Origin: Lactarius indigo
Taxonomy: Eukaryota > Basidiomycota > Agaricomycetes > Russulales > Russulaceae
Direction: 5' to 3'
DNA: 64,000 bases
NCBI GenBank assembly: GCA_025766275.1
Contig: JAFKAC010000022.1
Span: forward strand, 434,001 to 498,000
The translations under genes and the position numbers were made by a program. Of this stretch, positions 11,701 through 22,665 are shown one piece after another (within the stretch, counting starts at the first letter, position 1; each line of letters begins with the position of its first letter). Below the pieces are notes generated by a model. The model was not told the DNA's origin, made no database searches, and saw nothing but the letters and a program-made list of their open reading frames with translations.

Positions 11701-12184
11701 CAGCGAGGTGACCCTGCCCGTCGGAATCAAGCCGGTTATCGTAGAGTGGGTAGAACGTCAATTAAATGGTCTCGAGCCGGGGTGACTGGTGAATGTGAGA
11801 AAATGAACTGGCCAGTTCACGGATGGCGTTAGCTCCGACTGGCGTGACCTACCACCACAGGTACACGGACAAGATGTGATTTAGTTTATAAGATGATGAT
11901 GGGAAAAACGCACCATGATTCGGCGCCCTTCCCTTCCAATCAGTACCTGTGTCGAGATAAGCGGCCTCCCTGACATGGGTCGCGATATCCGGGACGTCGA
12001 AGAGCTGCCCTAGATTTCTGGCGCTTCCTCTGGTGGCAACCAAAGAAAGGATGCAGAATGCAAAGGGCATGGCAGCGGCGCAGAAAGTGCGGCAGGCGGA
12101 TTGCACGTGGTACAAGTCGCGACGGACATCATTGGCCCCTTCGAAAATGGCTGTTAGAACTTCAAGAGGGAGGCGGGTGGTCAT
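11701..12184 (-). pseudogene. F-box protein gene remnant
   Basis: ATG at 12184 opens MTTRLPLEVLTAIFEGANDV, followed by LYHVQSACRTFCAAAMPFAF and, further on, the conserved family block DTGTDWKGRAPNHGAFFPSS and YLWW. After YLWW a second exon is recognisable at about 11850-11700 (AIRELASSFSHI, LTFYPLYD) but contains stops. These blocks match the split F-box gene at 49924-50503 and 28733-29356. Such Agaricomycete F-box proteins are predicted SCF adaptors. The downstream LRR-like half is missing or unrecognisable, so a pseudogene is most likely. Confidence 0.6.
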
Positions 12185-12669
12185 ACCGACTTGTGTGACT
12201 ACACCCCTCGAATTCGTGGCTTGCGGTACGAGCCAAAAGTGAGAACCGGTGTCCGGCGCAAGTTTTCCGTTCCGGACTCCGAGTCCGGAACGCAGTGACT
12301 CATTTTTCTCCAGTTTCTCTTTCCGGGTCACAGAGACTCACAGCGACGCAAGACGCAAGCAGAGACGGTGGACTGATCATGTATATGCATATAGCGCATG
12401 TGCCTTTGTGAAGTTGTAGATATCCGTTCTATAGCTATTCTATCGTACAGTTTTTTATGACACTCGCATACATTCAGACCTCAGCTGTATTAGATTGTTA
12501 CCTCAATACTACCATACTTCTCATCGTGTTGTCGAGCTTGGTGGACGCAACACTGGCCATACAACTTGGTCATTCGGTCATGTCTTGAGTCTAGGTGGTG
12601 CGATCCGTGCGCAGCATATCGTTATAACTTGACATACATATTTAGAACAACCTATAGCACTCTTTCTAT

Positions 12670-15600
12670 CTATCCACCGTGCTCCATCAATACCTGGAGG
12701 ATCGCGTCCTTTTCATTTCCCGATACCACCTGGAATGGGGTTTTTCCTTCGTTGTCCTTGGCATCTGCACTCGCGCCACGCTCGAGCAGTAAGCGCACGA
12801 TCTCTGTTTTGCCTTCGGATGATGCTGCGTGCAATGGGGTCCATCCGTCATTATTCTCGGCATTTGCGTTTGCACCGTGGTCGAGCAGCAGGCGTACAGC
12901 ATCTCTTCTGCCTTCGGACGACGCCTCGTGCAATGGGGTCCTTCCGTCATTCTTCTTGGCCTCCACGTTCGCGCCACGGTCAAGCAGCAGACGTGCAACC
13001 TCGAGGTTCCAATTACGTGATGCTTGATGTAATGGCGTCGCGTGATCCTTATCTTGTGCGCTGATTTCCGCGCCATGTTCGAGTAGTAGCTCCGCGATCT
13101 CCACGTAATCACCAATCGACGCGACGTGCAATGGAGTACAGCCTTGGTTGTCAGCAGTGTTGACGCGTACGTTGTGCCCCAGGAGCATCCGAACAAACTC
13201 TAGGCGTCCATGAACTACGGCTACATGAATTGGAGTCTGAAGATCGTTTTGCCGCGAATTCGCATCTGCGCCATGGTCGAGTAGCCACCGCGCGACATCA
13301 ATACGTCCACCCCCTGACGCCGCGTGTAGTGGAGTCCGATCATACGCGTCCTCGATAACATCTACGGCTGCGCCATGCTGGTGTAATAGCTCTGCCACCT
13401 TGAAGTGTCTCTTGTACAATGCCGCTACCAGTGGACTGTGATTATAACCACCCCTCGCATTGACTTGCTCTGGATGCTCAACAATGATCTGCGCTGCCAA
13501 GTCATGAAACCCACACAACGAAGCATAATATAGTGGAGATCCACGATTTTTGGGGGGATCTCCGAAGTTTTGCCAGCGATCGTCGATGTTGTCGAACTTG
13601 AGCCACGCGGAAAAATGTGGTTTGGTGGAGTCGAAAAGAAGTCGCATCCCATCTTCAATGCGCGAAGACACCTTGCCGAACTGTGCATGCTCCACCCAAT
13701 GGTGACTGGCATATCTCGCTAACGGAAACCTATCTTCGACCTGCCTATTGCCGGCGCTGCCGTCCAACTGGAGTAGTGTTCCCAAGCAAGCCTGCGCGAG
13801 AGTCGTGTGTGCGGAATCGGGAATGATATGAAAGTACGAGGTGTCTCCTTTAGAATTCGCAAGCCGGTCGGAAGTCAAGAATTCCTTCACCGAAAAATGC
13901 GTGAACTGGATCACCCGCGAATCCCCATCGTCGACTTCGGTGATCAAGCTCGAGCATGTAGATAGCACAGCTCGCTGTCTGTCCTCCCATCGCCAGTCCT
14001 CCTTCAACTTCGGCGTCGCTCCTTCGGCCACTTCAAAGTCAAGCGCAAGTATTTCTGCCAACTCCTCAACACGCAGCGGCCGAGCGGCGGCGGTGAGACA
14101 TTGTAACAGACGATGAGCATGGTCTCGGTTGGCCATCCCGATCTCCTTCAACACCCGCTCATATGTCTCGTCCAATGATTTCGGTAATTCGTTCAGCGTC
14201 CGCCGGATGCTTTGCGGAAGGCAATGTTGCAGCACTTCCAGTTGACAGAAAACCCACCGGAACCTGTCAGATAGTCAGCAGCCGTCATCACCATCCTTGA
14301 ACACGCTTACATTCCGTCAGCCCTATCCGTGAGCGTCTCAATAACAAGTTCTCTGTCCTTCTCCCTCCATCTCCTCATCGCCGTATCTGAGTCCGCGTAG
14401 ACCACAGATCGGATATAGTCTTCAATATCCTTCTTTTGTCCGCTTTCCTCGTGGATGGAGACCGGATGAAGCACCAGTGGCTCAAGCGCGGCCCGGATGT
14501 CGTTCTCCGGGCGGCTGGTGAGACATATATGAAGATTGGAAAGCTGGAGGCCAACGAGGTCCTTTATGAGATCAAGGACTTGTTTGCGGGCCGGTGGAAT
14601 TCCAGAGGTGTTGGGGCATTCGTCGAGCGCGTCCAAGATGATGTAGATTGGGCCGAGGCCAGGTAGCGTGAGCATCTCTTTAAGACATGCGATCAGCGTG
14701 CTGATGCTGGGCTTATGCGCGCCATCGTCGTGCGCCTTATAAACGTGCGAGAGTATGTCGGAACAGCTGTCGGAACGAGCGGACAGCTGTGTGAGAAGTG
14801 AAGGAAGTAAGTTGCGGATGTTTTGTTTATCGGTGTCCTTGAAGTCGAAATAGAAATACGCCATCGACGCCTGTCCAGCCTCCCGCAACGCCGTGATGTC
14901 TTGGATGATCGCGGAGCTAGTTTGTGGTGTAAGTTGCTGAGGGGTGAACGCGACAAATGATAACGAACCAAAGGATGCTCTTCCCCGAGCCCGCTGGCAT
15001 TATAGACGCGATCAATATCTGGGAGGGTGCGAAGGGAATGAAGCGCGCACGTTTGCCGTGGATCCACAATAGGGATGTGGCCGACTTGGATTTCCATTCG
15101 ATGAATATACTTCCCTGGAAGAACCATGTCGCGGTGCCTTCATGTTGAGTGGTGGACGCGATATTTTGATTGGTGGATGGGTCCGGCGGAGACAGCCACG
15201 CTCGGTGGTCCTTCCGTATCCGGCTCCCTAAAGCGCCATTTCAGTTCGGCAAGGAGCAGCGTGACTGAAGAACCACGAACGCTTTTCTTCGTTGATATTG
15301 TTTGCCGTCTGTTGCACCAGGGCCTTTGTTTCCCTGCCGTCTGTACATAAATGAGTTTAAGATGGCGTTTGTGACTAGTCAATCTGCTGAACGTACCCTG
15401 AATAGCCACGTTAACGTTGTCACCCACAGTTTCTACACCGTCCTTGACATCATGTGCAACTTTCAGAACTTGTACAATCGCCATCTGGGCCTCCTGCTGC
15501 GTCAATCTATCCAATCTTCCCAGCGCGTCCTCGATGTCCCTCCTTCCGATCAGTTTCTTCAGATATCTCTCTGAATATCTATCAGCGACGAGACGTATAG

Positions 15601-16266
15601 CATCAGGGATCGACTCACTCGCTCGTCCCTGCTTCATCTCCTTCGTCACGATCCCAAAAATTCCAAGAACCTCGACCATTATCTTCACGATGATATCCTT
15701 CATCGCCTCCGTCGTCGGCACCGAACTATACTCCTCCATCCGCCTGAAGAAGCCTTCGATCCGCTCGAAGATATCGATGAGCGCATCTTGGCTCGCAACA
15801 ACATCTTTTGCTGCCTGTGTAGGTTCTGTATCAGAACAGTTTGGGTGGGCGAGATCCAGGATAATAGCTACCAGGAGAAGGACTCCAGCACCAGCGAAGA
15901 TGACTTTTGCTGGCGAGAACACCTAGAAATATAACATCAGAGATTAGATCATAGAAGGATCGCCGGAACGGCACCCACCAATCCGATGCCTTCGCCAAGC
16001 GCCGCGGAAAACGCATAAAGCACATTGACAGTTGGATTCAACCATCTAATCAACCTGTCATCGCCGGATGTAGATTGCTCGAACTGTTGTACTTGAGTGC
16101 GGAGGACGGCCAGGATGTCGGTGGGAGAGTTGCAGGTCTGCAGCTGGACCATCAACGGATGCGCAAGAAGATCTTTCTTCGTCTTCTTTTTGTAATTGTC
16201 GAGGGAAGCGCAGAAGATGGCCTGTAAATTGGAGGAAGAGGAGGCGGTGGGAGGCATCTGCGACAT
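12670..16266 (-). CDS. NLR2: Goodbye-NACHT-ankyrin STAND receptor, 1,056 aa
   Basis: Paralogue of NLR1. Exons (complement): 15979-16266, 15872-15922, 15619-15814, 15397-15570, 15281-15340, 15051-15227, 14969-14993, 14311-14916, 12670-14263; total 3,171 nt, phases consistent, no stop. The Goodbye-type domain occupies about the first 150 residues. Walker A GKPGSGKS is at 314-321, again built by the 25-nt exon; Walker B LDALDE has D419. Ankyrin repeats from about 766 number nine, three fewer than in NLR1 and NLR3, missing from the C-terminal half of the array. Relative to NLR1, exons 4 and 5 are each 21 nt shorter, in frame. An open frame extends upstream to an ATG at 16479, but only the MSQMPPT start at 16266 is conserved among the three genes. 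Confidence 0.88.
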
Positions 16267-17331
16267 GGAAATAGCAGCGAGGAAATGCGTCTGAGGGTAC
16301 TGCGACGATACTGGGAGACTAGGGCTAAGGTGGGAAGCGGCTGAGTGGGAACGCCCGAATGGTTTGGCACGAGGTTTGGCAGGAAACGCCCACACAGCCA
16401 TTGGCACAGCCTCAACGCCTAAACAGGCCGGCAATGTTTTCAAAAGCAGTGGTGCGGGGTTAGCCTTGTCGCTGGCCACCTCGGAGGGAAATCGAGTGCA
16501 GTAACGAGTTCCATGGTTCTACGTCGGTGTAAACAGGCAGTCACCGGGATTTTGGGGCATCGGGGGGAATGCCCGTTGCTCTTACGCTGATCATATGTCC
16601 GTAGAGAGTCACGTGGTCGCGCCGCCAGTTGAACACCTTTGGGAAACTTCGTACCTCCACCTAGTTTCTATGCCGTCTTCCAGCTTACCTATTACTATGC
16701 AGAAGAGCTGGTATGCTTTAGCTTTTGCTTCCCTCTACCATGCGCTGGTCACCTTCCCGTCTCGCGCCACACCAAACCTGAAGCTTGAAGCTTGAAATCT
16801 CAACTCGTTCGTGTCATTTGCCGTGTTTTCTCTCATCGTCCACTAATTTATTCCCGAAAAGCTGTGTTTGGACCCACACCTATGCTACATAGACCATCCA
16901 GCGAACGCTTTCGAACTAAAGTTGCTGCGATTTTATGTCAAGTTCAAGCCAGACGAGTCTAGAGGAGACGATGTTGTCCGCCTGGAAAGAAGTGGTGTTT
17001 TATTCCCAGTACAGCGCTGAACGCCATGTGAAAGTAGCGCAAACTCAACGTTTCTACTTTGCCTAACTCGGGAATGTCTTGGTCGAAAGTGGGGCCCGAA
17101 GATCATCAAGACGTAGACGGAATCAGAATCGAAGAACCAAGATCGACGAGAATGCGACGCTCTTCAGCCACTGAGATGGCTACCCGCCTCCGCAGATCTT
17201 CTATTTCCGGCTCCAAAATACCCGTTCACACTCTACTTTGACAGCCTTACTTCTAGCCAGCCAGATCCCTCCCTCCTACGACTCCTTGCACTATACCGTC
17301 CTTCGCGTAGGCTCAAGCAGCCTCAAAAATT
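16267..17331. other. NLR2 upstream region
   Basis: No recognised gene. Homologous to 7764-8640; shared words include GAGTTCCATGGTTC at about 16507 and AATGTCTTGGTCGAA at about 17072. Confidence 0.4.
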
Positions 17332-18225
17332 ATGGCATCAATACATGCCCAGTCTCGTGCACTCACTGTCATCTATGATCTCTTCAACATCTCAGATCTC
17401 AGTCCTCCATCTCGATATTTCTACGTCGGCGGACAACACTGCTTCCATCCTGCATTTCCCCAGGGGATGAGGACGCTTCTCCAAGGCCATTTCCTACATC
17501 TCCAGTGTCTTGTGACCTCGCTCTCCTAACCGCTTGCCATCGCTTCCATCTCCAGATATCCGCCGTGCCGACGTGGCAACATTATCTCCGAGCCGGACAT
17601 GGCCTGTGCCGACTTTCCCATCTTACCTTCGTTCCCGCATATGTCCGACATGTTCCCGAACGTACCAACAAAACCATCCCGCTCAGCGCCCGGTCCTCCT
17701 TCCAAATGCGCCACCCGCGGTCGCACCTGCATTCCTGCGCTCTCCAACCAAATCCGTGCATGCACCTCCACCACCACCAACCTAGCGCGTCGTCGCGACT
17801 ATCCCACAGACATCTGAGCCACGTAGCCCACGGCTTGCCCGACGGCAGGTGCACCAGAGCCCTCCAATCCCACTCTCATTCGTCTTGGCGCACGTTTCAT
17901 GCCCCTGGTTGCCTGTCCTTACTCGTGTCCTGAAGCGTTTAGTGCTGCCGGACAACTCGCACGGCTAGCTGGCGTACCTCACCTCGCGGCGCTCGTGACG
18001 ACCCCTGCGATGCGCGCCTACCCTCCCGCGCAAATGCACGGCCCGTCCTTCGTGCTCGTGTTGGCCCTGCAGCGCACATCGTCCCACCCGTCGCTGCTCT
18101 GCACCTTGTAGTGCTTCATAGCAGCCCTGGCCTCGCGGCCGCGATCGCACATCTCCGTCCGCTGCACTACGTGACGCTATGTATCGTGAGCACACTGTCC
18201 GATGGCCTGCGCCCCGCGGCATTTA
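17332..18225 (+). pseudogene. LRR-like hypothetical gene, decayed second copy
   Basis: Counterpart of 8641-10160. Shared blocks: HAQSRALTVIYDLF near 17345, AGVPHLAALVTTPAMRAYPP near 17965-18030, then a jump to LQRTSSHPSLL (about 18070). That jump deletes the segment that holds the retroposon in the first copy. Frames change repeatedly and homology stops around 18225. No retroposon is present, so the 9.3-kb insertion came after this duplication or was lost with the deletion. Confidence 0.45.
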
Positions 18226-18576
18226 TATTGTCCCAATAAAAAATATTTGTGTAGGAGTACTGAGATCGTTGGGACCTGGAGGTGTGAGTTCCTGCACTGG
18301 ACCACCTCCTCGGAATGTTGAATTTATTTTGTGGTCGCAAATCTAGATAGATCCAGTACATCATTCATGATCTTGTATCTATAAACCCTACTGTATCTGC
18401 TGTTTTTATTTTGTGAAGAAACGTTAGTGAGAAAGCCGCGATCTGCTTAGATCTCTGAAATTTGCAAAGGTGTGTGCACGTGCAAAGCTCCAGATACAAT
18501 TGTATGCAGCAAGTTAGACGACCACCGTTTCGAACACCTCCCCGCTTTTTTTTTCTCTACCGACTACAGCACCCAG

Positions 18577-19615
18577 ATGTCTCCCGCTATCCAGAGCCCC
18601 CCGACTGTATCCAGCGTCACTATTCTCGTAGATGGTGCTTTCAAGGAGGTCTCTTTGGCGGACTACCTCGGTCAACGGTAGCCATTTACGCGTTTTTCCC
18701 GCTCGCCTTTTTCTGACCTGTCCATGTCAGGAAGATCTTGGTGTTCTACCCTCTGTACGCATGTCCCAAAATCCTAGCACCCACTCTGTCTCACTCACAC
18801 CACTTTTTTTTTCATCTGGCTATTGTGACTTTACCTTTGTCTGACCTACCGAAATCCTTGCATTCAACGACACGCTCCCCGAATTTACCCATCTCGACAC
18901 TATAGTGCTCGGTAAGCCTTCTCCTTGAGCCGATCCAAGTTACGAATGGATCTTTTGATCGTGTGCAGATGTAGCAGCTATATCGACCGACTCGGAGTAC
19001 TCACACGACGCGTGCGCGCAGCACTGGCGGGCTTGGACACAACCTGCGCATTCCGCTGCTTGTAGACCGCAACATGCCTGTGGTGGGCGAATACGGGTCT
19101 CCGATTGAGGCCAAAGGGATCACGTTCCGCGCGAGCTACCTGATTGACCCCGAGGGTATACTCCGGTACAGTTCTCCCTCTACTCGGGACTGTCGATGAC
19201 CGATCTGTCAGTGATACCAATCTTGTGGGTAGACTACGATGAATGACCTGCCCCGTCAGAGGGTCCGTTGATGAGGCGCTACGTCTCGTGCGGGCGTTCC
19301 AGTTCACCGTAAGTTTTTCTTTTTGTCTTGTCGTCGGTGGATGGTGTGCTGACGTGGTGCGGCGATTAGAAGGACGCTCACGGCGAAGTTTGTCTCACGA
19401 ACTGGAAGGAAGGGAGCAAGACAATCCGCGCAGATCCTCTTGCGAAACTCAACTACTTTTCCGCTCCTGCCAAAGGGCCCTACGAGAACGGCAAGGCGAA
19501 CGAAAATAAGCATGCACGCATGGACACCAAGTCAATGACGATACCTGACAATCTAGAGCGAATCGATTTTTCCTATAATTCCCATGAGAACACCGCCTTT
19601 TTATTGTCTGCATAA
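18577..19615 (+). pseudogene. 2-Cys peroxiredoxin pseudogene, copy 2 (near full length)
   Basis: Starts at ATG 18577 with MSPAIQSPPTVSSVT, then GAFKEVSLADYLGQ. After introns come KILVFYPL (about 18732), DFTFV-stop-PTEILAFND (18827-18871), ISTDSEYSH (about 18980), GGLGHNLRIPLLVDRNM and AKGITFRASYLIDPEGILR (about 19030-19165), SVDEALRLVRAFQFT ending at a GTAAGT donor at 19311, and the last exon 19370-19615 with HGEVC and NWKEGSKTI. The peroxidatic Cys codon is TGA (18842-18844), as in copy 1. The AG of the intron before DFTFV, present in copy 1, is lost here, and a frameshift follows SEYSH. The resolving Cys is kept. Confidence 0.85.
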
Positions 19616-19770
19616 TACCATCCGCCATTTTCTCTCCGATTGCTATCTGTGCGTGCTCGCCCAAACAAAATCACACAGACGTTGGATGAGGGCTCGTTTA
19701 TCTCAGACAGACTCACAGAGTACAACTAGATAATTTGGATCCTTCGTTCATTCGCTGCTCACACTACCGC

Positions 19771-20470
19771 CTATTGCTGCTCGCACTTCCACTTGTCGTA
19801 GCACTCGAGCGTGAAGCTCGCCAAGAAGCACGGAATGCCCTGTTTGATCTCGACCCAGTTCCGCATGAGCTGCAGCAACTCTAGCGGGCCACCCTGGCCC
19901 TGCACGACGAGCTGCAAGCGTGCCTCTCCTCCACCTTCGTCCTTCGGAGAAGGCTGGAATATGAACGTGGCTCCGAGGTCGTACTGCGACGTGACGCGCA
20001 CCTGTCCATTATCGTAGAACACGAGCTTGATGCCAAAGATCACCGAGAGCGCCTCGCGAAACTCAACCGTCTTGCCCGCGAACACCTGTCGCAGGCAGAG
20101 CATGCACTAGCCGCACTTCTTGAGCTCCGCCCTGAGTTCTGCCCTTTCCTCGCAGACCGCTGTCATCCCGCGCGCGGCACTGGCATCAGCTGCCCCTCGC
20201 CATTTGCATCCGGGTCGGGGTTGGTGGGCGCGTTTTCGAGCATGGGGAGGTGCTGGAGGAGCGCCATGTTCTCGGATTTGAGCCGGTCGAGCACAGCCTG
20301 CCTAGTTCTGTGCAGGGTTCGGGCAGAGAGCCTGAGAGAGAGAACGCGCACGCCGGGGGGCACGTGCCATCCTGCGCCAACCTCGCCGCGCAAGTCAAAG
20401 AACGTCTGCTTGAACTGCGCGAATTTCTCTCCGTCTTTCTCGGCTCCCTATTCCCTTCTTCCAGCACTGA
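19771..20470 (-). pseudogene. Mad1 C-terminal fragment, copy 2
   Basis: Duplicate of 855-1550. The last exon (20103-19771) gives LRQVFAGKTVEFREALSVI, VRVTSQYDLGATF and a terminal CYDKWKCEQQ. The preceding part reads GEVGAGWHVPPGVRVLSLR and then TRQAVLDRLKSENMALLQHL in one frame. An 11-nt deletion relative to copy 1 compensates the older shift but removes conserved residues between LSLR and RQAVL. The TAG after ELKKCG is shared with copy 1, so the lesion or splice site predates the duplication. Confidence 0.75.
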
Positions 20471-20581
20471 AGGACGGGAATCAGGGAAGGGAAGCACATG
20501 GGTGGAGGCGACGTACCTCAGCGCGCCTCTTGCAGAGAGTGCTTCTCGTTGGTTAGATTGTTGCACAGGGCTCGGATGCAA

Positions 20582-20713
20582 TCACGGAGAGGATGCGGAA
20601 TGCAAGGGGCGTGGCAGCGGCACAGAAAATGCGGCAGGTGGCCCACACATGGCGTAAGTCACGGACATCGTCGACCTCTTCGTTAAAATCTCGAGAGGGA
20701 GGCAGGTGGTCAT
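20582..20713 (-). pseudogene. F-box N-terminal scrap, copy 2
   Basis: ATG at 20713 opens MTTCLPLEILT and then shifts frame by deletion relative to the copy at 1651-1842; the HVWATCC region is still visible in another frame. Confidence 0.5.
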
Positions 20714-21189
20714 GCTGGTCGTGTGGCCATTCACTCGAACTGGAAAACGTTTTTTAGCGAGTGGCGTTTCGCGAACCCCCATGAGCATATTTGCCGAAAC
20801 CTCAAGCCTGCGGCCCACGGCCCGCCATCGAACTCACTTAACCCCGTCGATCAGGGTCCCGTAATCGCTGTCCCAACAGAATCATATCACGGGAGATCTG
20901 GTCGTAGCTCGGCATTCAGTAAGGTCCTGAGGCCGTCCGTTAAGAGAATGTCGAGTAGTTTCAGGAATCTGGGTGGTGAAACTGGGTCCTATCAGGCACG
21001 TGGAAATGTCCACTTCAGAGTAATAGCTGGACCTCACTGGCAAGCTCACCGATATACTGCACTCTAATTATCCACTTAGGTACTATCCCTGTCATAATGG
21101 ATGAACCGAGTGAAAATAAATAAATAACGTATTCTAAAGCACATATACGAGTGTCGTTGAGTGATCAAGTCATCTGGACCCCTCCTCCC

Positions 21190-21421
21190 AAAACAGGATC
21201 GCCTCCGTGACCCCTCTTTACCTTTATGGTTGACCCTGGCATTCCTTTGGGAGATGGCCACTCTAGTTCCGGCTATTTACTTTACCCCATGCATCGGCGC
21301 ACGCGAGTCTTAACTCCCTTTACCTACTAATTTCTTACATCTACTATGTCTGAAGACCGGTCTTGAGCTATGCTCTGTCCCGGAATAAATACTGTTTCAA
21401 AAAAAAAAAACAGGATCGCCT
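21190..21421 (+). mobile_element. Short poly(A) retroposon, copy in second duplicon
   Basis: Same insertion as 2310-2545, with the same target duplication AAAACAGGATCGCCT (21190-21204 and 21407-21421) and a homogeneous A tail before the right repeat. It was carried here by the segmental duplication. Confidence 0.75.
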
Positions 21422-22665
21422 TTTATCCAAGCTTCTATCACGACTCTCGCTGTCAAGACAGGAGTTTCCCTTTGGCCCGCGGTATTGCCAAGAAACATAC
21501 GAGAGCTGTAGGTCAGACGCACGTAGACATATCGTATACACTTCCTCCGGTAAAAGAAAGAAAGAACGACGCACGCTACAGGAATGTCTTCAGGTTTCAC
21601 GCCAGCCGACTCACATCCCCCAGTAAACCACTCAACGAGTTCTCACCAACGCTCCATAATTGCCACCCCAGCACGGACCACCCTTGCAATAACTCCTATA
21701 GGACGTCTTCGGCCCGAGACTCGACCACGATCACTGCAGGGTGGGTAGTACACACAGAACATAACAAGTAGCGCATCTAGCACATCAGCTCTGAGCATGC
21801 CGACATGGTGCAGGATGGAGAAAGCCCATCGCGAGCTATCACAGTAACGGTGGTGGATGCAGAGGGGGAGAGGAGATTCTTGTGCAGAAGCCATACGAGC
21901 GCGAAATGTCCATGGCGGTACGATTGCGCAGGGAAGGTGCTCAGGGTGAGTGCAAAGAGTCCAGCTCCTACCCATTCCCAAAGGAAATAAGAAATCAGCG
22001 ACTCCCTTGGTACCCGGAGCACGCACCTGAGTTTTAGGATGTGCGCCTGGCCGAGCTTCCCATAGTCGAACAGGTCACGACGTCTCTCAGGGAAGTGTTG
22101 TTGTTGCAACACCAGAGATAGAAACTCGACACCGAAAAATCAAGTACGTGGTGTAGCAGGGGCACCGCATCTGTCAAAGTGAATCGCGAAGAAACTGCTC
22201 TTCGAGAGTCACTACCTTGCTCTCCATTTTAGGTTCGGAGTGGCGCTGTGATGGGGGACTTGTGCCTGGTGGAAGAAAACAAATAGCAATGGGCGAAGGC
22301 ACGGAGTGCTTCTCGATCCGGGATGAGAAGTTTGCCGCTTTGCGTTTCCGAGACGAGGTCAGCGGGTGGGATGAGCCCGGGCCCTCCCGGAGCAAGCTGA
22401 TGAAGGTCGGAAAACATAGGGTTCATCATCTATCCACGCAATTACTGGGCGTGGCAGGCAGGCGAAATAAAAGTGTTCTTGAACCGGTCAAGAGCTTGGG
22501 TGGACAGATGCGCAGCACAAAAAAGAGGAACGAGCACGTGCTACCTTTGTTGCTTCTACAGAGACCAGAACGGATTCCAAATGCGGCCATACGAAAACCT
22601 GCAGAAGGGAATTCTATACTATCACAGTGACTTGACATACATTTATGCAACATACAGTACGCTAT
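21422..22665. other. Duplicated tract, no recognised gene
   Basis: Counterpart of 2546-3827. On the minus strand the MMNPMFSDLHQL peptide (start 22429) and MESKVVTLEEQF (about 22230) are conserved with the first copy. Two copies keeping these peptides hints at former exons, but no complete gene can be built. Confidence 0.35.

Noticed and set aside
16267..16479. N-terminal extension of NLR2 to the ATG at 16479
   Set aside because: Not conserved in the other two genes, whereas the MSQ start is present in all three.
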